64,000 bases of DNA from CAYRAV01 sp964422365 (GCA_964422365.1 CAYRAV010000002.1:1-64000); one strand, 5' to 3'. Shown: positions 1-9,593, counted from the stretch's first letter. Program-made: numbers and translations. The notes: generated by a model not told the origin, from the letters alone.

Positions 1-167
1 CGCTTAATCCCTTGTAAAATTTTCATTTCTTTCTCGGTATAGTAACGGTGGCCCTGTTCATTTCTTGGAATGTTCAAACCTAACTCTTCTTCCCAATACC
101 TTAACACATGCGATTCTACCCGCATGATTTTCGATGCATCAGAAATCATGTACTTTACCTGGCTCAT
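1..167 (-). CDS. MerR-family HTH regulator, N-terminal fragment (runs off the left edge)
   Basis: The first 55 residues of a MerR-type DNA-binding protein are visible. The reading begins MSQVKYMISDASKIMRVES and continues with a 'LRYWEEELGL' segment and a 'GHRYYTEKEMKIL' segment. Choice of an aromatic-rich wing after the helix-turn-helix is typical of MerR winged-helix domains. The ATG at 167 follows GGGAGG with about 8 bases of spacing. The effector or dimerisation part lies outside the window, so the ligand is unknown. Confidence 0.75.
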   Translation of the reverse strand, partial: MSQVKYMISDASKIMRVESHVLRYWEEELGLNIPRNEQGHRYYTEKEMKILQGIK

Positions 168-291
168 CTACCTGCCTCCCCATAAATGTATTTACTTTCC
201 ATTTTTAAATTATAATGGTTTCTATATCTAAATGCAATGAAATCTCATTTACAGTAATTTACAATAACTGACAGAATATCTTTCCATATCA

Positions 292-324
292 AAAAAAGCT
301 GCCACAATTGACAGCTTTCTCTCT
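292..324 (-). terminator. Rho-independent terminator after the NfeD/SPFH operon
   Basis: Read on the minus strand, the arms AAAGCTG and CAGCTTT enclose a short loop and are followed by a run of seven T. It lies downstream of the SPFH gene and upstream of the MerR-type gene, separating the two. Confidence 0.7.
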
Positions 325-379
325 TATACTTAAACTTAAAGTTAGGAACTTATTCATAAATTATTCCTTAAAATTGCTC

Positions 380-543
380 TAGAGTGTGTTTGAAAATTGC
401 TTTCTGTAAGATGTATGCCCCACTTTGTGGGAGATTTATTTCAAATTTAGGAGGCGCAACAGGCTGCATTGACTAAATTTGGAGCAAATACACCGCAAAG
501 CGGGACGTGCAGATTGGGACAATGAATTTTCAAACACACTCTA
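380..543. repeat. MITE-like element, full-length copy (164 bp)
   Basis: The ends are perfect 19-bp terminal inverted repeats, TAGAGTGTGTTTGAAAATT at 380-398 and its complement ending at 543. No coding capacity is seen. The outermost bases are TA on both sides, as expected for insertion at a TA dinucleotide. Related copies are at 27356-27473, 29851-30025, 36827-36930, 37152-37206, 54882-54924 and 61644-61700. Confidence 0.75.
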
Positions 544-555
544 AACCTTTTGTTG

Positions 556-1497
556 TTATTCCTTTTCTAACTTCACACCACTATCACTTACAACTTCTTT
601 CATAGAAGTGAGCAAACCAGCCATATTCTGAATCTCAGATGGAACAATAATTTTGGTTGCTTTTCCATCTGAAACTTTTGCAAAAGTTTCAAAACTTTTC
701 AATTGTAGGACTTCAGGTGTCACTCCTACCTCATTTAAGAAATGAATCCCCTCCGCATTTGCTTTTTGTACTGCCAGAATAGCTTGTGCCTGACCTTCTG
801 CTTCACGAATGGTAGCTTCCTTCCTTGCCTCTGCACGTAAAATAGCTGCTTCTTTTTCTGCTTCTGCTTCTAATATGGCAGATGCCTTGTGTCCTTCTGC
901 TACTAAGATAGTGGATTTTTTCTCACCTTCTGCCTTTAAGATCGCTTCACGCCGTTCACGTTCTGCACGCATCTGTTTTTCCATTGATTCCTTAATCGGT
1001 TCTGGTGGAATAATATTTTTTAATTCTACCCTTGTTACTTTGATTCCCCACGGATCTGTTGCTGTATCTAATGAATCTCTCATTTTCTTGTTAATTGTGT
1101 CTCTTGACGTCAATGTTTGATCTAATTCCAACTCACCAATAATATTTCTCAATGTTGTAGCTGTTAGGTTTTCAATTGCCATAACAGGATTTTCTACTCC
1201 ATAAGCATATAACTTAGGATCTGTTATCTGAAAAAATACTACTGTATCAATACTCATTGTTACATTATCCTTTGTAATAACCGGCTGTGGCGGGAAATCC
1301 ATTACCTGTTCTTTCAAATTGACCCGTCTGGCAACTCTGTCAATTAACGGCATTTTTAGATGTATCCCTACATTCCATGTTCCCTGATAAGCTCCTAAAC
1401 GTTCCACTACAAATGCATGTGCCTGTGGTACTATCCTAACACATGAAGCAAGGATTACCAATGCAATCACAATGACAATTGGGATAAGATATTCCAT
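556..1497 (-). CDS. SPFH/Band 7 (stomatin/paraslipin-like) membrane protein
   Basis: A 313-residue protein with one N-terminal membrane helix (about residues 5-22) followed by an SPFH/Band 7 domain, including 'FVVERLGAYQGTWNVGIH' and 'ITKDNVTMSIDTVVFFQI'. After it comes a long Ala/Glu/Lys-rich coiled coil (about 165-245), as in QmcA/paraslipins. These proteins form oligomeric membrane microdomain scaffolds. The gene starts one base after the stop of the upstream NfeD gene, and its ribosome site AAAGGAGG lies inside the end of that gene, so the two are translationally linked. Exact substrate or client is unknown. Confidence 0.9.
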   Translation of the reverse strand: MEYLIPIVIVIALVILASCVRIVPQAHAFVVERLGAYQGTWNVGIHLKMPLIDRVARRVNLKEQVMDFPPQPVITKDNVTMSIDTVVFFQITDPKLYAYGVENPVMAIENLTATTLRNIIGELELDQTLTSRDTINKKMRDSLDTATDPWGIKVTRVELKNIIPPEPIKESMEKQMRAERERREAILKAEGEKKSTILVAEGHKASAILEAEAEKEAAILRAEARKEATIREAEGQAQAILAVQKANAEGIHFLNEVGVTPEVLQLKSFETFAKVSDGKATKIIVPSEIQNMAGLLTSMKEVVSDSGVKLEKE

Positions 1498-1498
1498 A

Positions 1499-1933
1499 CT
1501 ATGCTTCCTCCTTTAATTTTACAATAAGTTTTACACCTGTGATTTCTAAAATGGTCACTATACTTCCTTCTTTAATGATATTTCCATTCTCACTTTTTGC
1601 AATCCATTCTTTTCCATCCACAAGAACAGTGCCCTTTCCATTAAAATTATCAATATTTTCCAGCACTTTTCCTTCTGTACCGATAATTCTATCTAAATTG
1701 GTTTTCTCACGTTTTACATTAAATTTTCTAACTGCACTTGGTCTGACAAAATAAAACATGAGAAGCGATAAAAGAAAACATATTCCCCATTGCAGCTGCC
1801 ATGAAGCTCCTGACAAAGAAAGAAAAAATGCAATCAGTGCTCCTGGCACAAACCATACTGTTGTAAGACCAAGTGTAATAATCTCTATTACTAGTAAAAC
1901 AGCAATGGCGACCAGCCAATATAAAGGTTCCAT
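1499..1933 (-). CDS. NfeD-family membrane protein (short form)
   Basis: A 144-residue protein with hydrophobic helices over about residues 5-65, then a small soluble OB-fold-like C-terminal domain containing 'GTEGKVLENI' and 'GKGTVLVDGKEWIAKS', the usual NfeD pattern. Short NfeD proteins lacking the ClpP-type protease domain are the standard operon partner of stomatin/paraslipin proteins, and that is the arrangement here. The start ATG follows AGGGGGG. The role is inferred to be membrane organisation or quality control together with the SPFH protein. Confidence 0.9.
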   Translation of the reverse strand: MEPLYWLVAIAVLLVIEIITLGLTTVWFVPGALIAFFLSLSGASWQLQWGICFLLSLLMFYFVRPSAVRKFNVKREKTNLDRIIGTEGKVLENIDNFNGKGTVLVDGKEWIAKSENGNIIKEGSIVTILEITGVKLIVKLKEEA

Positions 1934-2054
1934 AAAATCCCCCCTGACATTTTTATTGTAATTGAATTGTAACTAGATTACAAGTTAAAACTTGATTTGA
2001 AAACAGTTTTTCTTTCTCCATTTCATCTAAAAAATTATCTTATCACAGCATATT

Positions 2055-2837
2055 TTATCCTGTCTGCCTAAATAATTCATACATCAATATTCCTGCCGCT
2101 ATAGAAGCATTGAGTGATTCTAATTTACCACACATAGGAATTTTCACTTTCACATCTGCCAACTCAGAGATATCCTCACTGAGTCCGTTTGCCTCATTTC
2201 CAATTAAAATACCACTTTTTGAATTCCACCGCTCCTTGTCATAATCATTTGTCCCTTCTAAATGTGCAGCATATAGTGTTATGCCCTGCTTTTTTGCTGC
2301 ATGCAGTGCTTTTTTTAAATCCTCTGCATACACAAATGGAACACGAAACAAAGAGCCCATTGTAGAACGTACCGTTTTCGGATTGTAAAAATCTACGCTT
2401 CCTTTACTTAAAATCAGTCCTGTCATTCCGGCTCCTTCTGCTGTTCTCATAATTGTTCCCAAATTTCCCGGATCCTGAAGATTTTCCAAAAACAATATCT
2501 TAATCTGTTCTCCACAAAAAAATGATTCTAACTGATACTTTGGCATTTTTACTGTTGCAATAATTCCTTGTGGTGTAACAGTATCTGAAATTTCCTTCAG
2601 CACTTGTTCTGAAATTATTTCATAAGATACTCCCTCAAAATAATTTGTATTTTCCTTACATACTTCTCTGTAATAATATTCTGAAACATAGGCCTTTTTT
2701 ATCAATCGGAGTTCTTTTGCCTCTTCAAACATTTTCCTGCCTTCTACTATGAATGTTTCCTCTTTCCTTCTATGTTTTGCACTCTTTTGTAATTTTATTA
2801 TCTCTTTTATCTGAATATTACCAGAACTTGAAATCAT
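2055..2837 (-). CDS. TrmH/SpoU-family RNA 2'-O-methyltransferase
   Basis: About 260 residues. It has a basic N-terminal substrate-binding region (about 1-100) and a C-terminal SPOUT domain with the three signature motifs: 'LENLQDPGNLGTIMRTAEG', 'GILIGNEANGLS' and 'IPMCGKLESLNASIAAGI'. These bind SAM through the trefoil knot. The substrate, rRNA or tRNA, cannot be assigned from sequence; it resembles the YsgA/RlmB group. The start is uncertain. The ATG at 2837 is used here, but GTG at 2846 or TTG at 2849 would lie closer to the AGAAAGG ribosome site. Confidence 0.9.
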   Translation of the reverse strand: MISSSGNIQIKEIIKLQKSAKHRRKEETFIVEGRKMFEEAKELRLIKKAYVSEYYYREVCKENTNYFEGVSYEIISEQVLKEISDTVTPQGIIATVKMPKYQLESFFCGEQIKILFLENLQDPGNLGTIMRTAEGAGMTGLILSKGSVDFYNPKTVRSTMGSLFRVPFVYAEDLKKALHAAKKQGITLYAAHLEGTNDYDKERWNSKSGILIGNEANGLSEDISELADVKVKIPMCGKLESLNASIAAGILMYELFRQTG

Positions 2838-2894
2838 TAATTGCACCAAACCTTTCTATATCCAAAGAAAAAACATTCGTTTCTATTATCTTTA

Positions 2895-3614
2895 TTATTC
2901 TTTCTTTGTGTTATCTTCATGCTCTATTTTACTCATCTGCACCAGTTCATGTAATTGGTTATTCTTTCCAATAATAATTAAAACTTCATCTTTTTCTAGT
3001 GGTTTTACAGGATCTAAATCAATTCTTAAATCATCCTTTTTCTTTACTGCTACTACATTAATTTTATAGTTTTTTCTCAAATCCAATTCCTGCAGGCTGT
3101 GTCCTGCCCATAAAGCAGGCACCTCTATTTCCATCATACTAAATGTAGTGGAAAGTTCCACTGCATCAAAGAAATTTCCCATTAAGATATTATTGGCAAT
3201 CCGGATTCCCATTTCCTTTTCTGGAAATATCACGGTATCTGCTCCTACTTTTTTTAAGATTTTCCCATGTATTTCATTGTTTGCTTTTGCCAGAATATAT
3301 CCAACTCCAAGCTCTTTTACCAAAATTGTTGCCATAACACTGGCCTCTAAGTTTTCACCAATACCAATAATAGCAGCATCAAAATTTCGTATTCCCAGAT
3401 TCTCCAGTTCTTCTGTGTCTGTTACATCTGTTACTACTGCATGTGTAACAAACTCTGCTATATCCTGAATTCTATCTGCATTGTTGTCTACTACCAGCAC
3501 TTCACATCCGCTGTCTGCTAAGGCCTTCGCTACACTCTGTCCAAATCTTCCTACACCAAAAACAACAAACTGCTTATTTTTCTTTCTCAGAAAATTTCTA
3601 GTACCAATTCCCAT
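2895..3614 (-). CDS. ktrA: Potassium channel regulatory subunit, KtrA/TrkA type
   Basis: A 239-residue cytoplasmic RCK protein. The N-terminal Rossmann domain shows 'FVVFGVGRFGQSVAKALA' and the acidic residues 'VLVVDNNADRI' that bind the adenine nucleotide ribose. A C-terminal RCK_C domain (about 145-225) is the region that binds c-di-AMP in KtrA proteins. It lies 85 bp downstream of the membrane subunit gene in the same direction, forming a ktrBA pair. It gates K+ uptake in response to nucleotides. A gdpP gene for c-di-AMP hydrolysis is also present near the right edge of the window. Confidence 0.93.
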   Translation of the reverse strand: MGIGTRNFLRKKNKQFVVFGVGRFGQSVAKALADSGCEVLVVDNNADRIQDIAEFVTHAVVTDVTDTEELENLGIRNFDAAIIGIGENLEASVMATILVKELGVGYILAKANNEIHGKILKKVGADTVIFPEKEMGIRIANNILMGNFFDAVELSTTFSMMEIEVPALWAGHSLQELDLRKNYKINVVAVKKKDDLRIDLDPVKPLEKDEVLIIIGKNNQLHELVQMSKIEHEDNTKKE

Positions 3615-3699
3615 ATTTTACCTCCATCTGTTCTATATTCTTACCAAATACAATATCTTTCCATTTCTACATGTCTAAACTATAACTGCCTTTAAAACA

Positions 3700-5076
3700 C
3701 TACCCTACTATAATTTTTTCCTCTGGCAGGGAATATCTTCTTTTCTTATCATGTTTTGCATTAAAGAAAAGTGCTAATGTAATCGGTCCGATACGTCCAA
3801 TATACATTGCTATGATAATAATGATTTTTCCTGCATCAGATAAATGGGGTGTGAGGTTTTTTGACAATCCTACTGTTGCAATTGCAGATGTTACTTCATA
3901 AAGCATAGACATAAAATCTACATCTTCCACTGCACACAATGCAGTTAAGGTCAATATCAATATACTTAAGCTAAGCAAAACAACTGCCATTCCTTTTCTT
4001 ACATTACTTTCTGAAATCTTACGCCCAAATGCCTCTGTATCTCTTTTCCCTTTTATAATTGACAATACTGATAGCACAATCATTCCTACAGTTACAGTTT
4101 TTACTCCTCCAGCGGTACCAGAAGGCGAACCCCCGATAAACATAAATAAAACACAAATCATGGATGAGGCATCTGTAAAATTCTCCTGTGGTATTGTATA
4201 GAATCCCGCTGTTCTTGTTGTGACAGACTGGAATAATCCTGATAACAGCTTTTCCCACCACGGCAGTGGTGCAAATGTATCAGGGTTATTCCACTCCAGA
4301 ATTGTAATAAAAACCATTCCGCCTATCATAAGAATCAGGGTTATGGTAATGACTAATTTGGTATGAAGTTCTATCTTTGCAAAAAAATCAGTAATTGAAA
4401 ATCCTTTTGCCATCTGCTTCTTTATGTTTGCAGTAACATCCCTCCATACAGGAAAACCAATGCCCCCTATCATAATCAATGCCATTGTTGTGCAATTTAT
4501 CATAAAGTTTCCGCGGTAAGATGCCAAGCTATTATCTCCTAATATATCCATTCCCGCATTGCAAAATGCTGATACAGAATTAAATATTGATTTCCCTATT
4601 CCATTCCAGAAACCAAACTGTGGAACAAACTTCAGTGCGTAAAAGAATGCTCCAATTGCCTCAACCAGTAATGTTCCCTTTAAAATCCAGATTGTCAGCT
4701 TTACCAATCCACTCAGTGTATCCAAATTATATGCATCTTGAATCAGAAGACGGTTTTTTAATGTAATTTTTTGCCGGAATATTAAAAATACCAGTGTTGT
4801 AAATGTTATCACACCTAATCCGCCCATTTGAATCAGCAGCAAAATTACTATTTTTCCAAATATGCTCCAATGAGAGGCTGTATTTACAGTAGTCAGACCA
4901 GTCACGCAAACAGATGTAGTTGCTGTAAAAGCGGCATCTATTAAGTCTGCTGCCTGACCATCTGCTGATGCGATTGGAAGTTTTAACAATACTGTGCCTA
5001 TGATAATAGCAACAAAAAATCCAAATCCTATAATCTGAGTTGTTGTAAACTCAATTTTTTTCAATGCTGTCTGCAT
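3700..5076 (-). CDS. ktrB: Potassium transporter membrane subunit, KtrB/TrkH type
   Basis: A 458-residue integral membrane protein with the four-fold membrane-pore-membrane layout of the Trk/Ktr/HKT superfamily. Selectivity-filter glycines are visible in 'TTSVCVTGLTT', 'SAFCNAGMD', 'VTTRTAGFYT' and 'ATVGLSKNLT'. The sequence 'GGSPSGTAGGVKTVT' is the intramembrane loop typical of KtrB. A strong site TTGGAGG precedes the ATG. It forms the K+ (or Na+-coupled K+) pore with the RCK subunit encoded just downstream. No ydaO-type c-di-AMP riboswitch was recognised in the 460 bp upstream. Confidence 0.93.
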   Translation of the reverse strand: MQTALKKIEFTTTQIIGFGFFVAIIIGTVLLKLPIASADGQAADLIDAAFTATTSVCVTGLTTVNTASHWSIFGKIVILLLIQMGGLGVITFTTLVFLIFRQKITLKNRLLIQDAYNLDTLSGLVKLTIWILKGTLLVEAIGAFFYALKFVPQFGFWNGIGKSIFNSVSAFCNAGMDILGDNSLASYRGNFMINCTTMALIMIGGIGFPVWRDVTANIKKQMAKGFSITDFFAKIELHTKLVITITLILMIGGMVFITILEWNNPDTFAPLPWWEKLLSGLFQSVTTRTAGFYTIPQENFTDASSMICVLFMFIGGSPSGTAGGVKTVTVGMIVLSVLSIIKGKRDTEAFGRKISESNVRKGMAVVLLSLSILILTLTALCAVEDVDFMSMLYEVTSAIATVGLSKNLTPHLSDAGKIIIIIAMYIGRIGPITLALFFNAKHDKKRRYSLPEEKIIVG

Positions 5077-5536
5077 ATTATTTTATTCCTCCAACTAATG
5101 TTTTATTATGTACAAAATTGTTTTGCTGTAAAATTGTAACCCTGAGCATTTTTGAAAATTGTTTATTGCAAGATATACCTCACAATTAGCAGGCTGTTTT
5201 TTGAGAACACATGGCAAAAAACGCAGTACACTCTATGCCTGCGTTTGTGAACCAGCATTCTTAGAAAAGTTCTGCACTTAACTATTCAAAATTATTCTGC
5301 CATCTTCAGTGCCCGAAAAATGACTCTCAGAAATGTTTCATCCCAATACTTCCTCTTATTTCTATGACTGTTCTATCTTTTTGTAAACCCAAAATTTGGT
5401 AACTGCCTGCAAAACAAGAATTCACATGTGCGAAAGAATCCTTTGAATAGTCACAAGATTTGTAATTATTCAAAATTTTGGAAGCAGACGAATATAAAAA
5501 AGTTACGAACCATTCAGTCATATTATATAGTATTCT
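5077..5536. other. Intergenic region without a supported gene; degraded MITE fragment
   Basis: This 460-bp stretch holds a degenerate end of the MITE family (about 5141-5205, 'gcatttttgaaaattg' then 'gcaagat') and a small hairpin with arms AACGCAG/CTGCGTT near 5233-5260. Short open frames here have no ribosome site and no recognisable domain. Confidence 0.5.
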
Positions 5537-7357
5537 TTATTCCTGTGCAAGACTCAATGTTACTCCTGGATAATAATGTTCTAATATCTCCTCAAATGTC
5601 TTTCCTGCTGATGTCATAGATTTCACTCCATTCTGACTCATTCCAACTCCATGTCCATATCCGCCGCCCTGTATGACAAAGGCATCTCCGTCTTCTGTTT
5701 TCTCTTTTTCTATTATAAAAAATGCACTTGGAAGCAGTGACATACCATCTATTGTTGAATGATCCTGTCTTGTAATAGTATCCCACACAGGTCCTAGTAG
5801 AATACGAATATTATATTCACTGTAAATCTCCACTGTATGTTTGCTGCCAGTCACACGTATCCCTGTTACAATTCCACCTGTCTTTCTCTCAATCACTTTA
5901 ATATCTTTTACTTGTCCCACAGTACCAACTGGTATGCTGATATACTTTCCTGTCTTCTGATCTTTCGTCAAAATCTGTTCCGGATTATTTTCATATCGTT
6001 CTTCTAACTTTAAGTCCAAAAGTTTCTGAATATCTGCTGCATCTATTGAAACACTCCATCGATACCATGGGAAACTGCTATCATATGTAATGAGCTCTTT
6101 GTCATTCAAAAATTCTTTAAAGCTTTTATCTGTGGTCAACTCCATTGTTTTTTCTGTACTATTCTGCAGCCTTCCAATCAGATATTCTTTTCCCTCTGTC
6201 ATATTCCACACATCTTCTACACTAGAAGTATATCCGCAGGAAGTAGAAAAATAATATGCTGTAATCACCTTGTCATTATACTTTAAAACCATGTCCTTTG
6301 TATCATCTACTGCCTGAATGGAACTATTATTCTCCGGCACATTATTATATACCTGATAAGATACTGTATCATCCATATGGGCACTGTAGGCACTACAACT
6401 GTTTTCTAACAACTGGGTATAGGCATAACTTCTTGCACAGACAGCTTGTACTTTTAGTGCTTCTACACCATAAGAAGTTGGCATCTCACTTGGAATAACA
6501 GCATATAAATATTCTTCTAAAGAAACCTCGTTTACCACAACAATACCCTCTTCTAAATTTGCAATTTCTATGGTTCCCCGATAGCTTGGACATTGATTAT
6601 TTCTTTTAATAGAAGTAATTGTAATCTTCCCATCTTCCTTCACTGGTGTAATAATCAAACGGCCTTCTTTCAATAAACTGTTTTCTCCATCAATGGTTAC
6701 TGTTTCATTTTTTTTATATACTTTCTCCTGATCATTACAGGAAATTTTTAAGCCTCCACTAGACTTTAATGTTACCTTATCATGAAATTTCCCACTTGTT
6801 CCATCCTGTGTAATGAGCACTCGTATATTTTTAGGTTCTACCGGCTTTGTCAAAAGTGCCGCACATATTTTTCCGTCAGCCACGACAAATTCTGCATTGC
6901 TGTAACCTACCACAACAGAAGAAAGCATTTCACTGGCAATACCATCATAGATACGGTATACCTTATAATTCTCATCTAGCTGCACTTTCCCTCTGCCCTG
7001 CAGTTCTATATACTTTTCATTCCCAACTAATACTTTTCCACTTATTTTGTCCGGTTTTACAGATACCTTTGTCACTATTCCATCTTCTAATTCAACATCA
7101 CCAATTACACCTTCAATATTTTCTGACAATTTATGTTTTGTTTGGTATAAAATACTTTTCCCATCTGTGAAAATAGTAATTTCATAATTTTCACCTTTCT
7201 CAATCCATACATTGTATAAAGTTTGATTCTTGTTTTGATTGCTTTCATCCTGCTGCCCGGTTAAGTCTTCACTAGGCATTTTACAAAACATCTGTACCAT
7301 AAACAAGCCCACAAACACGATGACAGCCAAAAACAATATTCTAATCTTTTTTTTCAT
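5537..7357 (-). CDS. SpoIID/LytB-domain cell-wall protein
   Basis: About 606 residues with an N-terminal signal-anchor helix, then a long extracytoplasmic region and a C-terminal SpoIID domain. The motifs 'EYLYAVIPSEMPTSYGVEAL', 'KVQAVCARSYAY' and 'GGYGHGVGMSQNG' are characteristic. SpoIID is a lytic transglycosylase that cleaves denuded glycan strands during engulfment, but this protein is nearly twice the length of B. subtilis SpoIID and may be a vegetative homologue. The ATG at 7357 is preferred over an in-frame GTG at 7366, because AGAGGTG lies 8 bases ahead of the ATG. Confidence 0.85.
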   Translation of the reverse strand: MKKKIRILFLAVIVFVGLFMVQMFCKMPSEDLTGQQDESNQNKNQTLYNVWIEKGENYEITIFTDGKSILYQTKHKLSENIEGVIGDVELEDGIVTKVSVKPDKISGKVLVGNEKYIELQGRGKVQLDENYKVYRIYDGIASEMLSSVVVGYSNAEFVVADGKICAALLTKPVEPKNIRVLITQDGTSGKFHDKVTLKSSGGLKISCNDQEKVYKKNETVTIDGENSLLKEGRLIITPVKEDGKITITSIKRNNQCPSYRGTIEIANLEEGIVVVNEVSLEEYLYAVIPSEMPTSYGVEALKVQAVCARSYAYTQLLENSCSAYSAHMDDTVSYQVYNNVPENNSSIQAVDDTKDMVLKYNDKVITAYYFSTSCGYTSSVEDVWNMTEGKEYLIGRLQNSTEKTMELTTDKSFKEFLNDKELITYDSSFPWYRWSVSIDAADIQKLLDLKLEERYENNPEQILTKDQKTGKYISIPVGTVGQVKDIKVIERKTGGIVTGIRVTGSKHTVEIYSEYNIRILLGPVWDTITRQDHSTIDGMSLLPSAFFIIEKEKTEDGDAFVIQGGGYGHGVGMSQNGVKSMTSAGKTFEEILEHYYPGVTLSLAQE

Positions 7358-7464
7358 GAGAATCACCTCTCTCCCATTTTTATACCTATACTTATCCTAT
7401 TCATACCTTGTCCAATTTATTCTTATAATTTAAATGACACAAAGCCTCTTTATACTTTTCATGC

Positions 7465-7508
7465 AAAAATCCACATCTTGTTTTTATGTTTTTAACAAAA
7501 TGTGGATT
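7465..7508 (-). terminator. Terminator downstream of dapB
   Basis: On the minus strand the arms AATCCACATTTTGTT and AACAAGATGTGGATT form a 15-bp stem with one mismatch, followed by TTTTT. It closes the dapA-dapB transcription unit before the SpoIID-like gene. Confidence 0.75.
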
Positions 7509-7533
7509 CTGGGTTATTTATAAAAACAGGATT

Positions 7534-8289
7534 TTAACCTATGACATCCTTCATATCATAATGTCCTGCTGGTTTTCCCTTTAAAAATTTTGCCGCTGCT
7601 ACAGAGCCTTTGGCAAATACAGCCTTAGAATATGCAGTATGCTTAAATTCAATCACTTCATCTAGTCCTGCAAAAATAATTTCATGTTCTCCCACGATAT
7701 TTCCACCTCTGACAGCTGAAATTCCAAGTTCCTTTTTCTCTCTTTTCTGCCTTCTGTCAGAGCGATCATAAATATATTCATATTGCTGATTCATAGTATC
7801 ATTAATTGCATCTGCTAATGCCAATGCAGTCCCACTAGGTGCATCTAATTTCTGATTATGGTGTTTCTCTACAATTTCGATATCAAAATCTGCTGCCGCT
7901 AATACTTTTGCTGCTTCTTGGACAAGTTTAAATAATGTATTAATTCCGAGAGACATATTCGCAGACTTTAAAACAGCTACTTTTTTACTTACTTCTTCTA
8001 CTTTTTTTAATTGTTCTTCTGACAAACCTGTTGTACAAAGTACGACAGGAATCTTTTTCGCCACACAATACTCTAATAAATGATCAATTGCCTTTGCCGA
8101 CGCAAAATCAATAATGACATCTGCTTCTATATTACAATCATCAATAGACGTAAATACCGGATATTCATTTTCCCTGTTATTTACGATATCAATGCCTGCT
8201 ACTATTTCTGCATCTTCTTGTTCTTTTACAATCTTGGTAATTGTCTGCCCCATAGCACCATTACAACCATGCATAATAATTCTAGTCAT
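7534..8289 (-). CDS. dapB: 4-hydroxy-tetrahydrodipicolinate reductase
   Basis: About 251 residues, the usual size for the enzyme. It reduces the product of DapA with NAD(P)H in the diaminopimelate/lysine pathway. The N-terminal nucleotide site shows 'IIMHGCNGAMGQTI'. The catalytic and substrate region shows 'EIVEKHHNQKLDAPSGTAL', with the conserved His pair and Lys. The start at ATG 8289 is preferred because AAAGGACG precedes it; an upstream in-frame extension has no ribosome site. It follows dapA in the same direction. Confidence 0.95.
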   Translation of the reverse strand: MTRIIMHGCNGAMGQTITKIVKEQEDAEIVAGIDIVNNRENEYPVFTSIDDCNIEADVIIDFASAKAIDHLLEYCVAKKIPVVLCTTGLSEEQLKKVEEVSKKVAVLKSANMSLGINTLFKLVQEAAKVLAAADFDIEIVEKHHNQKLDAPSGTALALADAINDTMNQQYEYIYDRSDRRQKREKKELGISAVRGGNIVGEHEIIFAGLDEVIEFKHTAYSKAVFAKGSVAAAKFLKGKPAGHYDMKDVIG

Positions 8290-8366
8290 TTCTTTCGTCC
8301 TTTCTTTTGCTTTTATAACCATTGTCTTTGTTCATTTTATTCCCACATATCAGTGCACAAGGCATT

Positions 8367-9254
8367 TCATTTGATTAATCCTGCCTTTTTCATCTCTGCT
8401 TCTAATGCTTTTGCTGATGTTTCTTCCATTTCTGTTAAAGGCGCACGCAGAGATCCTACTTTCATTCCCATCAAATTCAGTGCCTTTTTCACTGGAATTG
8501 GATTCACTTCACTAAATAAAGCATCTACCAACGGCAGATATCTCATCTGTAATTCCAGACTTCCCTTTGCATCCCCATCTAAATATTTTGCAACAATATC
8601 ATGGGTTTCCCTTGGTGCCACATTAGATAATACAGAGATTACACCTTTTCCACCTAAGGATAATATAGGTACAATCTGGTCATCATTTCCTGAATATAAA
8701 TCAATTTTACCATTAGATAACTGCATCAGTTTTGCAACTTGGGAAATATTACCTGATGCTTCTTTGATGCCCACAATATTATCCACCTGTTCTGCCAATT
8801 TTACTACTGTCTGAGGCAGCATGTTGCATCCTGTTCTACTTGGTACATTATACAAAATAATTGGAATTTCCACACTATTGGCAATTTGAGTATAATGGGC
8901 AATCAAACCATTCTGTGTAGCCTTATTATAATATGGTGTTGCTAATAACAACCCATCTGCCCCTAATTTTTCTGCTTCTTTTGACAGATAAACCGCTGTT
9001 TCTGTACAATTTGAGCCTGTTCCTGCAATCACCGGAATTCTTTTCCTTGTATATTCTATACATGCTCTGATTACATCTAAATGTTCTTCATGGCTTAATG
9101 TTGCAGCTTCACCTGTTGTTCCGCAGATAATGATAGCATCTGTCCCGTTTTCTATCTGAAAGTTTACAAGTTCCTCTAATTTTCCATAATTAACTGTTCC
9201 ATCTTCATTCATTGGTGTAATTAACGCTACACCTGCTCCTGTAAAAACTGCCAT
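8367..9254 (-). CDS. dapA: 4-hydroxy-tetrahydrodipicolinate synthase
   Basis: A 295-residue class I aldolase-fold enzyme condensing pyruvate with aspartate semialdehyde, the first committed step towards diaminopimelate and lysine. Visible marks are 'GTTGEAATLSHEEH', the tyrosine in 'IPIILYNVPSRTG', and the Schiff-base lysine in 'GIKEASGNISQV'. A strong AAGGAGG ribosome site precedes the ATG. A lysine riboswitch and terminator lie directly upstream, so expression should fall when lysine is abundant. Confidence 0.96.
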   Translation of the reverse strand: MAVFTGAGVALITPMNEDGTVNYGKLEELVNFQIENGTDAIIICGTTGEAATLSHEEHLDVIRACIEYTRKRIPVIAGTGSNCTETAVYLSKEAEKLGADGLLLATPYYNKATQNGLIAHYTQIANSVEIPIILYNVPSRTGCNMLPQTVVKLAEQVDNIVGIKEASGNISQVAKLMQLSNGKIDLYSGNDDQIVPILSLGGKGVISVLSNVAPRETHDIVAKYLDGDAKGSLELQMRYLPLVDALFSEVNPIPVKKALNLMGMKVGSLRAPLTEMEETSAKALEAEMKKAGLIK

Positions 9255-9360
9255 TTCTATGTCCTCCTTTTTCTATTTTTGTAAAGTGCAAAAAATAATA
9301 CTTTCACAATGCCTATGATATTATATGCTTTTTCTCAAATCAAGTGCACAGAAAAGGGCA

Positions 9361-9390
9361 TATAAAAAGGAGTCGATTGACTCGACTCCT
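9361..9390 (-). terminator. Riboswitch-controlled terminator before dapA
   Basis: On the minus strand, AGGAGTCGA and TCGACTCCT form a 9-bp stem with a 5-base loop, followed by TTTTTATA. It sits immediately 3' of the lysine aptamer and is the likely expression platform for premature termination. Confidence 0.85.
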
Positions 9391-9392
9391 AA

Positions 9393-9593
9393 AGAATTCC
9401 ATGCATCATATGCGGCAAATTATTCTCCTGTAGCACTCCATCAATCACCTTGATGACAGTCACATAGTTATTTACTATGTGCCCAGACAAACCAATATCA
9501 GGATTAATCTGCCTTCGGCATCTTTTCCTTTCAATTCTCTTCCTCTATGCCTGAACATATCCAAAAAACTACTCTTAAAAGATGCACCTCTAC
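9393..9593 (-). promoter_or_regulatory. Lysine riboswitch (L box) upstream of dapA
   Basis: Read on the minus strand, the region starts with AGAGGTGC and AGAGTAGT. It continues with GATGCCGAAGGCAG and ends with GACTGTCATCAAGGTG and GGAGTGCTACAGGAG. These are the conserved blocks of the lysine-binding aptamer core and its closing helix. The position between the dapA start and a canonical terminator fits transcriptional attenuation by lysine. A covariance-model search would settle the exact boundaries. Confidence 0.92.

Noticed and set aside
4900..5330. Possible c-di-AMP (ydaO) riboswitch ahead of ktrB
   Set aside because: The conserved ydaO blocks could not be found in the ~460 bp upstream.
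5327..5521. Short open frame between ktrB and the SpoIID-like gene
   Set aside because: No ribosome site, no protein-like pattern, and the region holds degenerate repeats.
8080..8814. A 244-codon open frame on the plus strand opposite dapA/dapB
   Set aside because: It lies wholly opposite two well-supported genes, has no ribosome site and reads as Cys/His/Ile-rich antisense sequence.
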